The position numbers and the translations under genes are program-made. DNA of 22,243 nucleotides from contig JASLJW010000063.1 in assembly GCA_030747885.1 (NCBI GenBank), positions 1 through 22,243 on the forward strand, given 5' to 3'. This document shows positions 7,279 to 15,236 of the stretch, one piece after another. The notes below the pieces were generated by a model. The model was not told the DNA's origin and ran no database searches. It saw only the letters and a program-made list of their open reading frames with translations. The stretch's first letter is position 1. Every line of letters begins with the position of its first letter. This stretch comes from Candidatus Thalassarchaeaceae archaeon. Lineage in GTDB: Archaea; Thermoplasmatota; Poseidoniia; Poseidoniales; Thalassarchaeaceae.

Positions 7279-10200
7279 TCAATCGACGTATTCGGACCAT
7301 TCCTCATCATTTGGTCCACGCCACCACCAGACGCCTACCTCGTCTTTCCACCATTCAGTTCCATCTTCATCGACGTGATAATCATCGGATTGAGTGTAAT
7401 CATCTTCCTCAGGTTCTTCCTCAGGTTCTTCCTCAGGCTCTTCTTTGTCCTTCTTGGTTGAAGACTTACTACGTCCCTTCATTGAAACTGGAGATGGTCG
7501 CTTACCTTGTCGCATGAGTTCGTCCAATGGAACTCCTTTAGGAATGGCTGCATCAAAGCCTGTTTGATTTGCGTCACCGGAAACAGCCAAAGGCATAGCA
7601 CCCAATTCATCTTCATCCATTTCTTCTTCATCGCTTGAACCACGGAGAACAACAACTCCAACAACCAAAGCAAGTAGAACTCCCACTACGATTGCGCCTA
7701 CAATCAACATCGAATTGCCAGCTTGAGTTTCTTCGGGATTTGATATCTCTTGTTGAACTTCATCTGATTGGAATGAGAAATTCAAAGAAAATGATGTGGA
7801 GTTATCAACATAATCTGGAGCAGTGATGTCAAGAGTGATTTCTAAAATTCCATCACGGAATGATCCGGTATCGCGAACTGTAAGAATAAGGGATCTATTC
7901 TCATCTGAAAACATACTGAATGATGACCCGAGATCCCCATCTATTTCGACGCCTTGTACGCTCAAATCAATATCTAGATTTACAAACACAGTTATCTCAT
8001 TTGGATTATGAACTGTACATTGACGAGTATTTACTGCTGGACTACCTGTCCACTTTGTCACATTATCGGGAATAATCCATGATTGATCACCACAATCAAT
8101 CGTAAGAGACAACAAATCAGGATCGGGTAAAGGATTCTGTGTGTTATTTCCTGTATCTGAACCTCCACCATTGTCATTTTCTTCGTGGAATGGAAGGAGG
8201 TCAACAGTAATGTTGGAAGGAGACATAAACATCCAGAATGGAGCATTTACACTATCATATTCGAATACAATCTCACCACCACCAGGGTAATTCACATTGT
8301 ATTCTAAAAATCCATTAGCAGCAACGAGAGAGGTGCCATTGGTCGAAGAAATACCATTTGTAGCATTGCCTAATGTCCACAAGAAAGGTAGGCCTTGAAT
8401 CAAATCGAGATCATTGGCATCTGTGCTCACTTGAAGACGAGCTAAACCAGAATTATCCGAATTCAATTGTATTGAGGAATCAACTGCAATAACTGTAGAC
8501 GAAGCAGTGCTAACCATCGATTCGCTCGCAGTACTTCCTAAGATTGTCTGACCAGTTGTTGATTCGATTCGTTCTGTAAATGTGGCAGTTAATTGGACCT
8601 CACCCAGTAATCTTCCATCGGTATCCAGAAGATTGCCCCATGTTTGATCGACAAAGGTAACTTGCCCTGATGAATCAGTGGTTCCGTCTATCGAAATTTG
8701 AATTGTACCATCGAACATCAATAAATTGACTGTTTCACCAGAAGCAGGTGTTCCATCCATGGTTAATGTTGCACCAATAACTACTGTGTCTGTCCTACTT
8801 GCTGCAGAAATTGATGAGCCTGAAACAACCATATCAGATGGAGTAGATACAGAAATAGTAAGTGATGTGGTTTTAGCAGTATCATTGAAAGTTCGAACTG
8901 GACCTACGGTAGACACATTTGGTTCCAAATTACCCACCTGATCTACTGCTACAACTGCAACATATAGATCGGTATTATCGACGATGTTTGAACCCAAATC
9001 AGCTACTGAACCAGTATTATCCAATCGATCTGATGTAGTGGTAACGATGATGGAAGAATTCCCCGCAGTAAGGTTCGCAACCGGTGAACGTGTGGATGCA
9101 TTGGTAAAAGGAAGGGTATCAACGAAAACAAGATGGTGATGGATATCTTCAGAAACACTATCATTCCAATTTACCATTAATCTCCCACCTTGATCTGAAG
9201 GAACATCGACTGCTGTAACATTCGTAGGAGCATTCGGTGGAGTTGTATCAGGAGGTGGAGGATCTATGGTGATTGTTAATTCGTCTGAAAGATTGGATTG
9301 TACTCCATCTGCATGTACTGCACGAACATAGTAATCATATGTTCCAATTGAGAGTCCCTCATCAACAAATATAGAAATTTGACTTGAAGAATATGGTGAA
9401 AGTAAATTCAGATTCTCGCCAGGTCCAGTTCTGAAAACCTGATATTCAATAAAAGTGGAAAGTTCGTGGGATCCTGTCGCATTCCATTGGAAGGCAATAT
9501 ATGGAGCAGTTAGATTTACTGCAAACTCAGGCGGAACCGTTGCTTCAAGAAGAATGGGTTGAGTTGGAAGATCGATATTACTAGCACCCGGGATATGATT
9601 CAGAATAAGACTCTGAACGAGAATGGTGCCATTTGTAGTTGAATTAAATTGCATTGGAACTGTGAAAGAGCCTGTTCCAGCTATCATTTCACGGTTGATA
9701 GATAAACTCAAATTCCCATATCCAGGGTTTGGATTAACAGTCAATGTGATTGAATATTTCACATCTAAATCTGTACCAATAAAGGTGCCATCTCCACTCA
9801 CTCTAGCGTACGGTTGAATGACCGAAAATTCAGTTCCGAAGAGATCAGTGGTTGTGGATGAAGATTGCAACTCACTCTGTACTTTTTGGCCTAAAACACC
9901 CATCATATCGAACCACTCGATGGAGTCCACTCCTTGTGATCCATTACCTGCATATCCGCTAACATCAGCTTCCGGTGTTCCATCAGCATCAATATCCATT
10001 TCCATGTTATGCCAACCAGCGATGAACAAAGAACGAGATGACTCTCCGCCTTCAACAACGTGTTCTGGAACTCCATCTGAATCGAAATCTACCAACATAA
10101 TTCTCCTTGGCGCCGTAATTGGTTCCAATGTCTCAAGACTAGTGCTTTGTATTCCATTGGAAGAAAGTCCGTGAACTGAAATACTTCCTGTAAATGTTGA

Positions 10201-11595
10201 ATCACTTCCATCAAGTGAACCTGTATCAATTAACAATGCTCGAACATTGCCACTTCCATCCCAATCTCCAAAGAATGGAGTATTTGTGTAAATCGTTTGC
10301 GTGGTAGTAGATGTAAATGCTGAACCATTCCAAATTGCAGTCGTGTAACCAGTAATGGCATCATTTCCAACTATGTCGGGATCTCCGTCTGCGTCCATAT
10401 CTACAACTTGTAATGATGTTTCAAGGTCATACGCTTCTACCATACCCTGAACCCATGCATAAGCTCCTGGACTACCACTGAAATTCCAGAACGAAACATG
10501 TGCCTCGCTTTCTTCAGCAACGGCCGCAGTTTTTACACCTGACCATAAATCAATTTGAACAATATCTGAAAGTGTGGAAGTTCCCCCTCCACCGCCGGGA
10601 CCACCTCCGCCTCCTGGGCCACCCCCTCCACTGGAATTTGATGGAACGGATACATTCACAAATGTAGAATAAGATCCTGATCCGCTAAGAGCAACGCCCA
10701 AATCACCTGTACCTGTGATGAAGACAAGGTCTGCATGAGAATCTGAGTCTACATCATCAACATATGAATCAACTAAAGCTCCTGGTTCAGTCAGTGAAAT
10801 ATTGTTGAAAGCGGCCAATCCTGTAGCATTTGCTAGATGTAAACAAACTGAACCATTAGTGGGGTCTTGAAGAAATATATCGTCTTGAGAATCATTATTC
10901 GCATCTCCAATCATTATGTTGATACCTCCCGCACAAGTCCAAAACCAAGAAACTGAACTGAAACCTGAGGATGAGGTCCAATCTACAATTCCGATGTATG
11001 ATCCTGTTCCATTGCTTGCAGAATGTTCTCTATCTAACACAATTACCTCTTGGATTCCATCTCCGTCAATATCTGCAGAAACCATATCATCTAGAGAGCC
11101 GGAAGAAATCACTCCACCGCCAACGTCTGGTTCAAATGAAAGATTGAGGTCAGTAGTATCGACATTTGCCTCAGTGGGAACATCGAATGTCCAAGAAGTT
11201 GGTAACCAATTTCCAGGATTCAAATTTGAAGAGGCCATGGTACTATTATCTGAGAATTTTGTTTGTTTTCCTAGTTCTCCATCACGTGAACCGCCAAACA
11301 TCCATTCCATGATTCCATCATCGCCAATATCCATCTGAATTGCTCCAGGACTCGGATCTGAAGACTGGTAACTAATCTCGAAAGATGCGCTAGTCACAGT
11401 AGTGTTTCTTTCCAAGGCAAGATCGACTGTTCCATTCCCAGTTAGTGAAACAGTATCAAGACCTCCACCAAATTGAGTGACAGTAGTTTCTGCACTTACA
11501 GAACCAATTAACGGACTGAGACTTAAACCGACCATCAGTAATGCGATTACAATCCCGTTCAAACGGGATGGAGTGGGGTTCCGGGACGCTCCCAT
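7279..11595 (-). CDS. Giant membrane-anchored surface protein with FG-GAP-like and fibronectin-like segments
   Basis: 1438 residues. An N-terminal signal peptide (about 1-35; LNGIVIALLMVGLSLSPL, cleavage near SVSA) is followed by a long extracellular part with at least five FG-GAP/VCBS-like acidic loops (DIDGDGIQE, DANNDSQDD, DVDSDSHAD, DMDADGDPD, DFDSDGVPE) that probably bind Ca2+ within a beta-propeller. A glycine linker (GGGGPGGGGGPGGGGG) interrupts this region near residues 322-337. Two fibronectin-III-like domains follow around DTTPPNAPTNVTAVDV. Many N-x-S/T sequons suggest heavy glycosylation. A single membrane helix at about 1295-1317 (IVGAIVVGVLLALVVGVVVL) precedes a cytoplasmic tail with an EEEP repeat and a terminal tryptophan-rich stretch (EWWKDEVGVWWWRG). 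It is likely an adhesin or glycan-binding surface protein, with the substrate unknown. It is the first of six minus-strand genes. Confidence 0.88.
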   Translation of the reverse strand: MGASRNPTPSRLNGIVIALLMVGLSLSPLIGSVSAETTVTQFGGGLDTVSLTGNGTVDLALERNTTVTSASFEISYQSSDPSPGAIQMDIGDDGIMEWMFGGSRDGELGKQTKFSDNSTMASSNLNPGNWLPTSWTFDVPTEANVDTTDLNLSFEPDVGGGVISSGSLDDMVSADIDGDGIQEVIVLDREHSASNGTGSYIGIVDWTSSSGFSSVSWFWTCAGGINIMIGDANNDSQDDIFLQDPTNGSVCLHLANATGLAAFNNISLTEPGALVDSYVDDVDSDSHADLVFITGTGDLGVALSGSGSYSTFVNVSVPSNSSGGGGPGGGGGPGGGGGTSTLSDIVQIDLWSGVKTAAVAEESEAHVSFWNFSGSPGAYAWVQGMVEAYDLETSLQVVDMDADGDPDIVGNDAITGYTTAIWNGSAFTSTTTQTIYTNTPFFGDWDGSGNVRALLIDTGSLDGSDSTFTGSISVHGLSSNGIQSTSLETLEPITAPRRIMLVDFDSDGVPEHVVEGGESSRSLFIAGWHNMEMDIDADGTPEADVSGYAGNGSQGVDSIEWFDMMGVLGQKVQSELQSSSTTTDLFGTEFSVIQPYARVSGDGTFIGTDLDVKYSITLTVNPNPGYGNLSLSINREMIAGTGSFTVPMQFNSTTNGTILVQSLILNHIPGASNIDLPTQPILLEATVPPEFAVNLTAPYIAFQWNATGSHELSTFIEYQVFRTGPGENLNLLSPYSSSQISIFVDEGLSIGTYDYYVRAVHADGVQSNLSDELTITIDPPPPDTTPPNAPTNVTAVDVPSDQGGRLMVNWNDSVSEDIHHHLVFVDTLPFTNASTRSPVANLTAGNSSIIVTTTSDRLDNTGSVADLGSNIVDNTDLYVAVVAVDQVGNLEPNVSTVGPVRTFNDTAKTTSLTISVSTPSDMVVSGSSISAASRTDTVVIGATLTMDGTPASGETVNLLMFDGTIQISIDGTTDSSGQVTFVDQTWGNLLDTDGRLLGEVQLTATFTERIESTTGQTILGSTASESMVSTASSTVIAVDSSIQLNSDNSGLARLQVSTDANDLDLIQGLPFLWTLGNATNGISSTNGTSLVAANGFLEYNVNYPGGGEIVFEYDSVNAPFWMFMSPSNITVDLLPFHEENDNGGGSDTGNNTQNPLPDPDLLSLTIDCGDQSWIIPDNVTKWTGSPAVNTRQCTVHNPNEITVFVNLDIDLSVQGVEIDGDLGSSFSMFSDENRSLILTVRDTGSFRDGILEITLDITAPDYVDNSTSFSLNFSFQSDEVQQEISNPEETQAGNSMLIVGAIVVGVLLALVVGVVVLRGSSDEEEMDEDELGAMPLAVSGDANQTGFDAAIPKGVPLDELMRQGKRPSPVSMKGRSKSSTKKDKEEPEEEPEEEPEEDDYTQSDDYHVDEDGTEWWKDEVGVWWWRGPNDEEWSEYVD
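7405..7440 (-). repeat. Three tandem 12-bp repeats in the surface-protein tail
   Basis: On the plus strand TTCCTCAGGTTC occurs twice in tandem, then once with one change (TTCCTCAGGCTC). It encodes the acidic EEEP units of the cytoplasmic tail. The near-identical DNA suggests recent expansion by slippage, so unit number may vary between strains. Confidence 0.85.
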
Positions 11596-11704
11596 GGACG
11601 TTGGTTAACTGGATGTCCTCAAAAATGGTGGGGGAATACTGGGCGAAATCGACGGTTCTACTCTACGGTAATGGTTAAGACGACCTCAAGAATGGTTAGG
11701 GCAG

Positions 11705-11710
11705 AAGGTG
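11705..11710 (+). promoter_or_regulatory. Shine-Dalgarno sequence deciding the start of the winged-helix-like gene
   Basis: AAGGTG, 5 bases before the ATG at 11716. It favours 11716 over the in-frame ATGs at 11671 and 11692. Confidence 0.5.
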
Positions 11711-11715
11711 GGCGA

Positions 11716-12243
11716 ATGGACGGGGATGAGAACGGCGCTCATGAAGCTCGACTCTCCATACGTGTAGGCAATGCAAAGATTGACCTGCGCGGAACTGAAC
11801 AGGTTGTAACTGCTGAAATTCTGAAACTTCGTGCTGATGAACAATGGTCAAGCGCTTTGAAGAAAGTTAGGGATCGAAGAGAGATGGCTTTTGAAGCTGC
11901 TCGCGAAGCTGCAAGAACCAGTGGGATGCCAGAACGAGGTTCCGCATTTCGTTCTCTTGTCGATACTTGCAGATTAAAGAAAAAGCCAGACATGATTCTT
12001 GCTGCTATCCACTACCTTCGAGAAGTGGAAGGTCAGGTTGATTCTCCCCCTCGTGAACTCAAACAACTCTTTGTGGATGCTGGCCATAATGCAGAAGAAG
12101 TAGAAAAGTGGAATATTTCCCTATATCTTAACCGTCTTCGAGATCAAGGGAGATTGGAATATTCAGAGGCTCAGCCGGATAAAAACCGATTCATGATACT
12201 TACAAATGAAGGTCGAGCTCACCTTGATTCCCGAGCCCAGTGA
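11716..12243 (+). CDS. Winged-helix-like protein of unknown target
   Basis: 175 residues from the Shine-Dalgarno-led ATG at 11716 (190 if the ATG at 11671 is used). The N-terminal part (LSIRVGNAKIDLRGTEQVVTAEI) reads as a small beta-strand module, followed by a helical stretch rich in Arg, Glu and Ala. The C-terminal half (about 85-170) looks like a winged-helix unit: helices ending in PRELKQLFVDAGHNAEEVEKWNIS, then LYLNRLRDQGRLEY and NRFMILTNEGRAHL, the usual recognition helix and wing followed by a closing helix. A DNA-binding or protein-interaction role is plausible, but no family name can be given. It is divergent from the surface-protein gene, and the pentapeptide gene begins 7 bases downstream, so they probably share a message. 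Confidence 0.6.
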   Translation: MDGDENGAHEARLSIRVGNAKIDLRGTEQVVTAEILKLRADEQWSSALKKVRDRREMAFEAAREAARTSGMPERGSAFRSLVDTCRLKKKPDMILAAIHYLREVEGQVDSPPRELKQLFVDAGHNAEEVEKWNISLYLNRLRDQGRLEYSEAQPDKNRFMILTNEGRAHLDSRAQ

Positions 12244-12250
12244 TTCAACA

Positions 12251-12664
12251 ATGTCTGAAGAATCCACTGATGAAACTGAAAAAGTAGACTGGTCTTTTCA
12301 ATCTAAGATTGATCAGGATCTCAGAGAATCTGATTTACAGGGGGCTAATCTTAGGAGAGTAATCCTCGATGGTTCTAATTTGCAAGGATCTAATCTTGCA
12401 GGAGCTGATCTTAGGAATGCATCATTGGTAGGGACTGATTTGATGAAATGCGCTTTGGATGGAGCTGATCTTCGAGGAGCAAGGATGACCAAAGCCAAGT
12501 TAAATCTCTCAAACTTTCAAGATGCGAAACTCGATGGTGCAGACCTGCGAGGAGTTCGAGGTCGTTACGCAATTTGGAGGAGAGCAAATTGGTGGGATGC
12601 GAAAATGAATGAGGATCTCCAAGAAGCATTAAAGAAAAAATGGCCAAAACCAGATTCACTCTGA
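12251..12664 (+). CDS. Pentapeptide-repeat protein
   Basis: 137 residues from the ATG at 12251; an in-frame ATG at 12206 lies inside the upstream gene. Residues about 27-120 are back-to-back A(D/N)LXX-type pentapeptides (LQGANLRRVILDGSNLQGSN and so on), roughly 16-18 units, which build a right-handed quadrilateral beta-helix. The final part (RRANWWDAKMNEDLQEALKKKWPKP) is a typical capping segment of such proteins. Pentapeptide proteins act as scaffolds; some mimic DNA and shield gyrase, but nothing here points to that. No signal peptide or membrane helix is present, so it is probably cytosolic. Its last 9 bases overlap the end of the convergent membrane-protein gene. Confidence 0.9.
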   Translation: MSEESTDETEKVDWSFQSKIDQDLRESDLQGANLRRVILDGSNLQGSNLAGADLRNASLVGTDLMKCALDGADLRGARMTKAKLNLSNFQDAKLDGADLRGVRGRYAIWRRANWWDAKMNEDLQEALKKKWPKPDSL

Positions 12665-13294
12665 TTCAAAGTTACTCACAGCCTCTGCACGACTCTTATT
12701 CGAATCTGGATCAAGAGCCGCCTTTGCTCCTGTAAATAGCAATGGGAGAATTGGAAGAATGGTACAAAACAATCCACACATAGTCATTAATCCCTGAAGC
12801 ATATACCCTGATGCAGTAAGGAAGAAGGATTCGGATTCAACTCCATTTACACCCAATGTAATCAATATTGAATCTAGAATTACGAGTCCCCCTCCCCCCA
12901 AACCTATCTTAATTCCAAGACTCATTTGAGTGAATATTAGGTAGCCTCCAATAATCAATCCCAATCCACCAAACACCTCTAGAAATCGTTGAATTCCAGC
13001 ATAGCGCTCAGTTGATTCATAGAACTGTTGAACTTCTTCAACAGTAACATTATCTCCTGCTGCGTTGATTTGATTTGCTTGATCTTGGAAGAATGAAGGA
13101 TCGATTTCCCCACTTGAAACAAAACCAAGAATTCCTGAAGTCAAAACAAGAAACCCCCCTATCATCATTAGTGAACCAACAATCTTGAGAATACCTGGTT
13201 GAGGTCTAGATGGAATCGAAATAAGTGAAGAAATGACTTCTTCTGCATCATCGTCCCATTTGATGCTAAGTGGGGACGACTCTGACTCGACCAT
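12656..13294 (-). CDS. Four-helix membrane protein of unknown function
   Basis: 212 residues with an acidic N-terminus and four predicted membrane helices at about 36-60, 105-123, 127-148 and 165-189. The loop between helices 1 and 2 (about 61-104) is hydrophilic and holds an NVT sequon, suggesting it faces outward. Glycine-rich helices (GLGLIIGG, IGLGGGGLVIL) suggest close helix packing. No known family motif is visible. It starts 25 bases after the thioesterase stop on the same strand and may be co-transcribed with it. No Shine-Dalgarno sequence precedes the ATG. Confidence 0.7.
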   Translation of the reverse strand: MVESESSPLSIKWDDDAEEVISSLISIPSRPQPGILKIVGSLMMIGGFLVLTSGILGFVSSGEIDPSFFQDQANQINAAGDNVTVEEVQQFYESTERYAGIQRFLEVFGGLGLIIGGYLIFTQMSLGIKIGLGGGGLVILDSILITLGVNGVESESFFLTASGYMLQGLMTMCGLFCTILPILPLLFTGAKAALDPDSNKSRAEAVSNFESE

Positions 13295-13319
13295 GAAGAT
13301 GGATGGAGGAGGGGAGCAA

Positions 13320-13733
13320 TCAATCCTCGGTACAATTGCGTAATGCCTCTGCTATATTTTTTGGAATCTCAACCGATTCGAATGATTCAAGATTAACACA
13401 AACTGTCGTGACTTCCGCGGTCCAAACCAATCTTCCATTCTGATCTGTGAATGAATAATTCCAAACAGTAGATGAGTTGCCTACAGAAGTCACCCACAGT
13501 TGACAATGTACTGTATCTCCATACCGTAATGGAGAATGATGAGTAGAAGATGTAGAGACTGCCGGGAACCCAATACGGGAATCAGAAATTATTGAAGGAT
13601 AATCAATACCACAAATTAATTCCCACGATTCCTCAAAAAATCGATGGGCTAAGTCCCAATACACTGGGTAATAGACAACATTTGCAGGGTCAATCATTGG
13701 CCAATCTACACGACGTGAAAGTTCCACTGCCAT
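13320..13733 (-). CDS. Hotdog-fold acyl-CoA thioesterase (4HBT/YbgC-like)
   Basis: 137 residues. The N-terminal pattern (RRVDWPMIDPANVVYYPVYW) followed by a long helix (DLAHRFFEESWEL) matches the 4-hydroxybenzoyl-CoA thioesterase-like hotdog family, in which the Asp near residue 15 is the usual catalytic residue of YbgC/FcbC-type enzymes. Beta strands follow (SPLRYGDTVHCQLWVTSVGN; STVWNYSFTDQNGRLVWTAEVTTVCVNLES). Such enzymes hydrolyse acyl-CoA or related thioesters in the cytosol as homo-oligomers. The substrate is not inferable. The gene begins 14 bases after the methyltransferase stop, so the two are probably co-transcribed, although no functional link is known. Confidence 0.85.
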   Translation of the reverse strand: MAVELSRRVDWPMIDPANVVYYPVYWDLAHRFFEESWELICGIDYPSIISDSRIGFPAVSTSSTHHSPLRYGDTVHCQLWVTSVGNSSTVWNYSFTDQNGRLVWTAEVTTVCVNLESFESVEIPKNIAEALRNCTED

Positions 13734-13747
13734 GTTTTGTCGAATCG

Positions 13748-14746
13748 TCAGTCATAGATAAGCGGACCCGCCCCTAATTCAATCAAAGCCCGTCTTGCAA
13801 TCTCAAGCGCATCTTCACTAACATCAAAAGTGTCACATGATCTATTTTCACCAACATTGAATGTCGCTATCGATGTAGTACCGCTTCCACAAAATGGATC
13901 CAAAACATTCCCATTTGGGGGACTCGATGAACGTACAATTCGTTCCATCATCTTCAGTGGTTTCTGAGTAGGATAATTTCGTTTGTTTTGTTCTGTTCGT
14001 GTTAAATTGTAAATGTCCGACCAAATATTCTGAACAGGGGAACCTTTGGATTCTTCCAAATAGATTTTCTTGTACGGCTTGTTTTTACCAAAGTGAATCA
14101 GTCCCTGCTCATCCAATTCCTTGGTCTTCTCTTCAGAGTAACGCCACCCAAAGGTAGGTGACCAACCTTTGTACTCAAATTGATGACCTGGTCTAGACTT
14201 CTCCCCCGTAGCTGGTGCAAGAGCATACCTACCACGTTCGTCTTCATTGCGAAACGAATTTGCAGCATACGTAGAATCAAGAGGCGAATATTCAACATCA
14301 AAAAACGGATTCCCTTTTCTCAAAACCATGATTGAATCTACAATATTCCCCCATCCAATTCTGATGTTGTTCTTGGGATGAGATCTTACCCAGGAGATAT
14401 TGGTGTAGAATGATTTTCTTACCCTTTTTTCGACCTTTCCAAGTACCAATGCATTCCCTTCGAAATTGTTGTGACTGTATAGCCAACCATCTTTCTTCAA
14501 CAATCCAAACAAACCATCAATGATTTTCGCCAGCCAATCAATATAATCATCATAACTTGTCCAAGTATCTTGAAACGATTTCTTGGTGCCATCTGCCTCA
14601 ATCATTTGGAATTCGCGTTGCAGTCCAAAGGGCGGATCAATATAGATCAAATCGTATCTTTGACCACTATCTCCTCTGTTTTTTTCAATAATTTCTTCAG
14701 CACTCTGAAGACTCAAATTGAATGTTGCCTTAGGTGTCACATCCAT
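13748..14746 (-). CDS. Orphan beta-class DNA methyltransferase (N6-adenine or N4-cytosine)
   Basis: 332 residues. The catalytic motif DPPF is at 37-40 (YDLIYIDPPFG) and the SAM-binding motif DPFCGSGTT at 283-291, preceded by TQKPLKMMERIV (260-271). Catalytic motif before SAM motif is the beta-class permutation shared with type III Mod proteins and many stand-alone methyltransferases. DPPF rather than DPPY also occurs in type III-like enzymes. The variable middle part (about 140-260) should hold target recognition. No restriction endonuclease or Res subunit is next to it, so it may be a solitary epigenetic enzyme or a remnant of an element. Its C-terminal codons match the 3' end of the neighbouring tRNA-Arg (see findings). 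Confidence 0.92.
   Translation of the reverse strand: MDVTPKATFNLSLQSAEEIIEKNRGDSGQRYDLIYIDPPFGLQREFQMIEADGTKKSFQDTWTSYDDYIDWLAKIIDGLFGLLKKDGWLYSHNNFEGNALVLGKVEKRVRKSFYTNISWVRSHPKNNIRIGWGNIVDSIMVLRKGNPFFDVEYSPLDSTYAANSFRNEDERGRYALAPATGEKSRPGHQFEYKGWSPTFGWRYSEEKTKELDEQGLIHFGKNKPYKKIYLEESKGSPVQNIWSDIYNLTRTEQNKRNYPTQKPLKMMERIVRSSSPPNGNVLDPFCGSGTTSIATFNVGENRSCDTFDVSEDALEIARRALIELGAGPLIYD
13757..13774 (-). repeat. Partial copy of the tRNA-Arg 3' end inside the methyltransferase 3' end
   Basis: Matches 14798-14815 at 15 of 18 positions in the same orientation, including a perfect 10-mer GGGTCCGCTT (minus strand). The spacing is 1041 bases and encloses almost the whole methyltransferase gene. It could be an attachment-site relic or chance. 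Confidence 0.4.
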
Positions 14747-14771
14747 TGCAATTTTTGTGGGTTCATCAACT

Positions 14772-14795
14772 AATCGAAATTAAATGATTTCGATT
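14772..14795. repeat. Perfect 9-bp inverted repeat between the tRNA and the methyltransferase gene
   Basis: AATCGAAAT and ATTTCGATT are separated by 6 bases (TAAATG). It lies 9 bases beyond the tRNA 3' end and 26 bases before the methyltransferase ATG. It could be a tRNA transcription end or processing hairpin, or an operator for the methyltransferase. Confidence 0.7.
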
Positions 14796-14803
14796 CGGAA
14801 AAG

Positions 14804-14877
14804 CGGACCCACCGCGATTCGAACACGGGTTACAAGCTCCGCAAGCTCAGGTGATATCCAGACTACACTATGGGTCC
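14804..14877 (-). tRNA. trnR: tRNA-Arg (anticodon GCG)
   Basis: 74 bases fold as a complete cloverleaf. The acceptor stem is GGACCCA paired with TGGGTCC, with G73 as discriminator. The D arm has GTG/CAC and a GG in the loop. The anticodon stem is TGAGC/GCTTG, with the loop TTGCGGA giving anticodon GCG (codons CGC/CGU, Arg). The variable region has 4 bases (TAAC), and the T arm is CCGTG-TTCGAAT-CGCGG. No intron interrupts the anticodon loop. CCA is not encoded (CTT follows the discriminator), as in most archaeal tRNAs. It lies between the small winged-helix-like gene and the methyltransferase gene, all on the minus strand. Confidence 0.96.
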
Positions 14878-14901
14878 AACGTCTGCTGCACTAACGGGTT
14901 C

Positions 14902-14909
14902 GGTTTAAC
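14902..14909 (-). promoter_or_regulatory. TATA-like element for tRNA-Arg
   Basis: GTTAAACC on the minus strand, centred about 28 bases before the tRNA 5' end, the usual distance of an archaeal TATA box from the start of a tRNA transcript. It sits in the 50-base gap after the small winged-helix-like gene. Confidence 0.35.
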
Positions 14910-14927
14910 CCCCTCGGTTGAATCAGA

Positions 14928-15167
14928 TTATTCAGCCAAAGAATACAGACGCTTGCCAGTCGAACTATCCAAGCGCCAATCAACATCATTCACGTATCGT
15001 GGAATGAAAAATCCAACCTTTCTGGGCGTTAAGCCATGATTCCTCATTCGTAAATCGATACTGAGATGGGCAACAATTTGACTTGCTGTACATTCAGGGT
15101 TTGATCGAATGTATCTTCTAATTTCTCGCTTCAATCGTTCAGCTCTTGCTTGTTTTTGATTGCCCAT
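14928..15167 (-). CDS. Small winged-helix-like protein
   Basis: 79 residues from the ATG at 15167; the frame continues upstream through a GC-rich non-coding stretch and that part is probably not translated. A basic first helix (RAERLKREIRRYIRSNP) is followed by CTASQIVAHLSIDLRMR and LTPRKVGFFIPRYVNDVDW, then a wing-like end (RLDSSTGKRLYSL). The arrangement of a helix, TASQIVAHL (turn) and a putative recognition helix resembles a winged helix-turn-helix DNA-binding domain. It is compact enough to be a one-domain regulator. No ligand or dimerisation part is visible. Its stop lies 50 bases before the tRNA-Arg gene on the same strand. Confidence 0.65.
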   Translation of the reverse strand: MGNQKQARAERLKREIRRYIRSNPECTASQIVAHLSIDLRMRNHGLTPRKVGFFIPRYVNDVDWRLDSSTGKRLYSLAE

Positions 15168-15202
15168 GAATATAGTTGGTTCTGAAAGCATTTGAAGGCG
15201 AG

Positions 15203-15224
15203 GTGGGGAGACCCGGGGGCCCAC
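15203..15224. other. GC-rich hairpin-forming stretch between two genes
   Basis: The plus strand reads from GTGGG to CCCAC with a G/C-only core (CCCGGGGGCCC), in otherwise AT-rich DNA, 36 bases before the ATG at 15167. It may act in a leader or as a terminator of the upstream gene. Function is not determined. Confidence 0.4.
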
Positions 15225-15236
15225 TATTAGGGCTAC

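Noticed and set aside
7236..7319. Upstream extension of the PAC2 gene to 7319, overlapping the surface-protein gene
   Set aside because: A strong Shine-Dalgarno sequence and ATG at 7235 give a start outside the overlap that fits the family length.
7405..7440. Tandem repeat as a possible CRISPR array
   Set aside because: Units are 12 bp without spacers and encode an in-frame EEEP tail.
10582..10629. Glycine-coding GC-rich run as a possible separate element or frameshift
   Set aside because: It stays in frame and encodes a GGGGPGGGGGPGGGGG linker between propeller-like segments; the frame continues normally on both sides.
10916..11338. 140-codon open frame opposite the surface-protein gene
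   Set aside because: It is antisense to the signal-peptide-proximal part of a clearly real gene and shows low-complexity Pro/Ser/Thr/Glu composition without a domain.
12206..12250. Extended start of the pentapeptide-repeat gene at 12206
   Set aside because: It would overlap the end of the upstream gene, and the extra residues do not fit the family; the ATG at 12251 lies just after the upstream stop.
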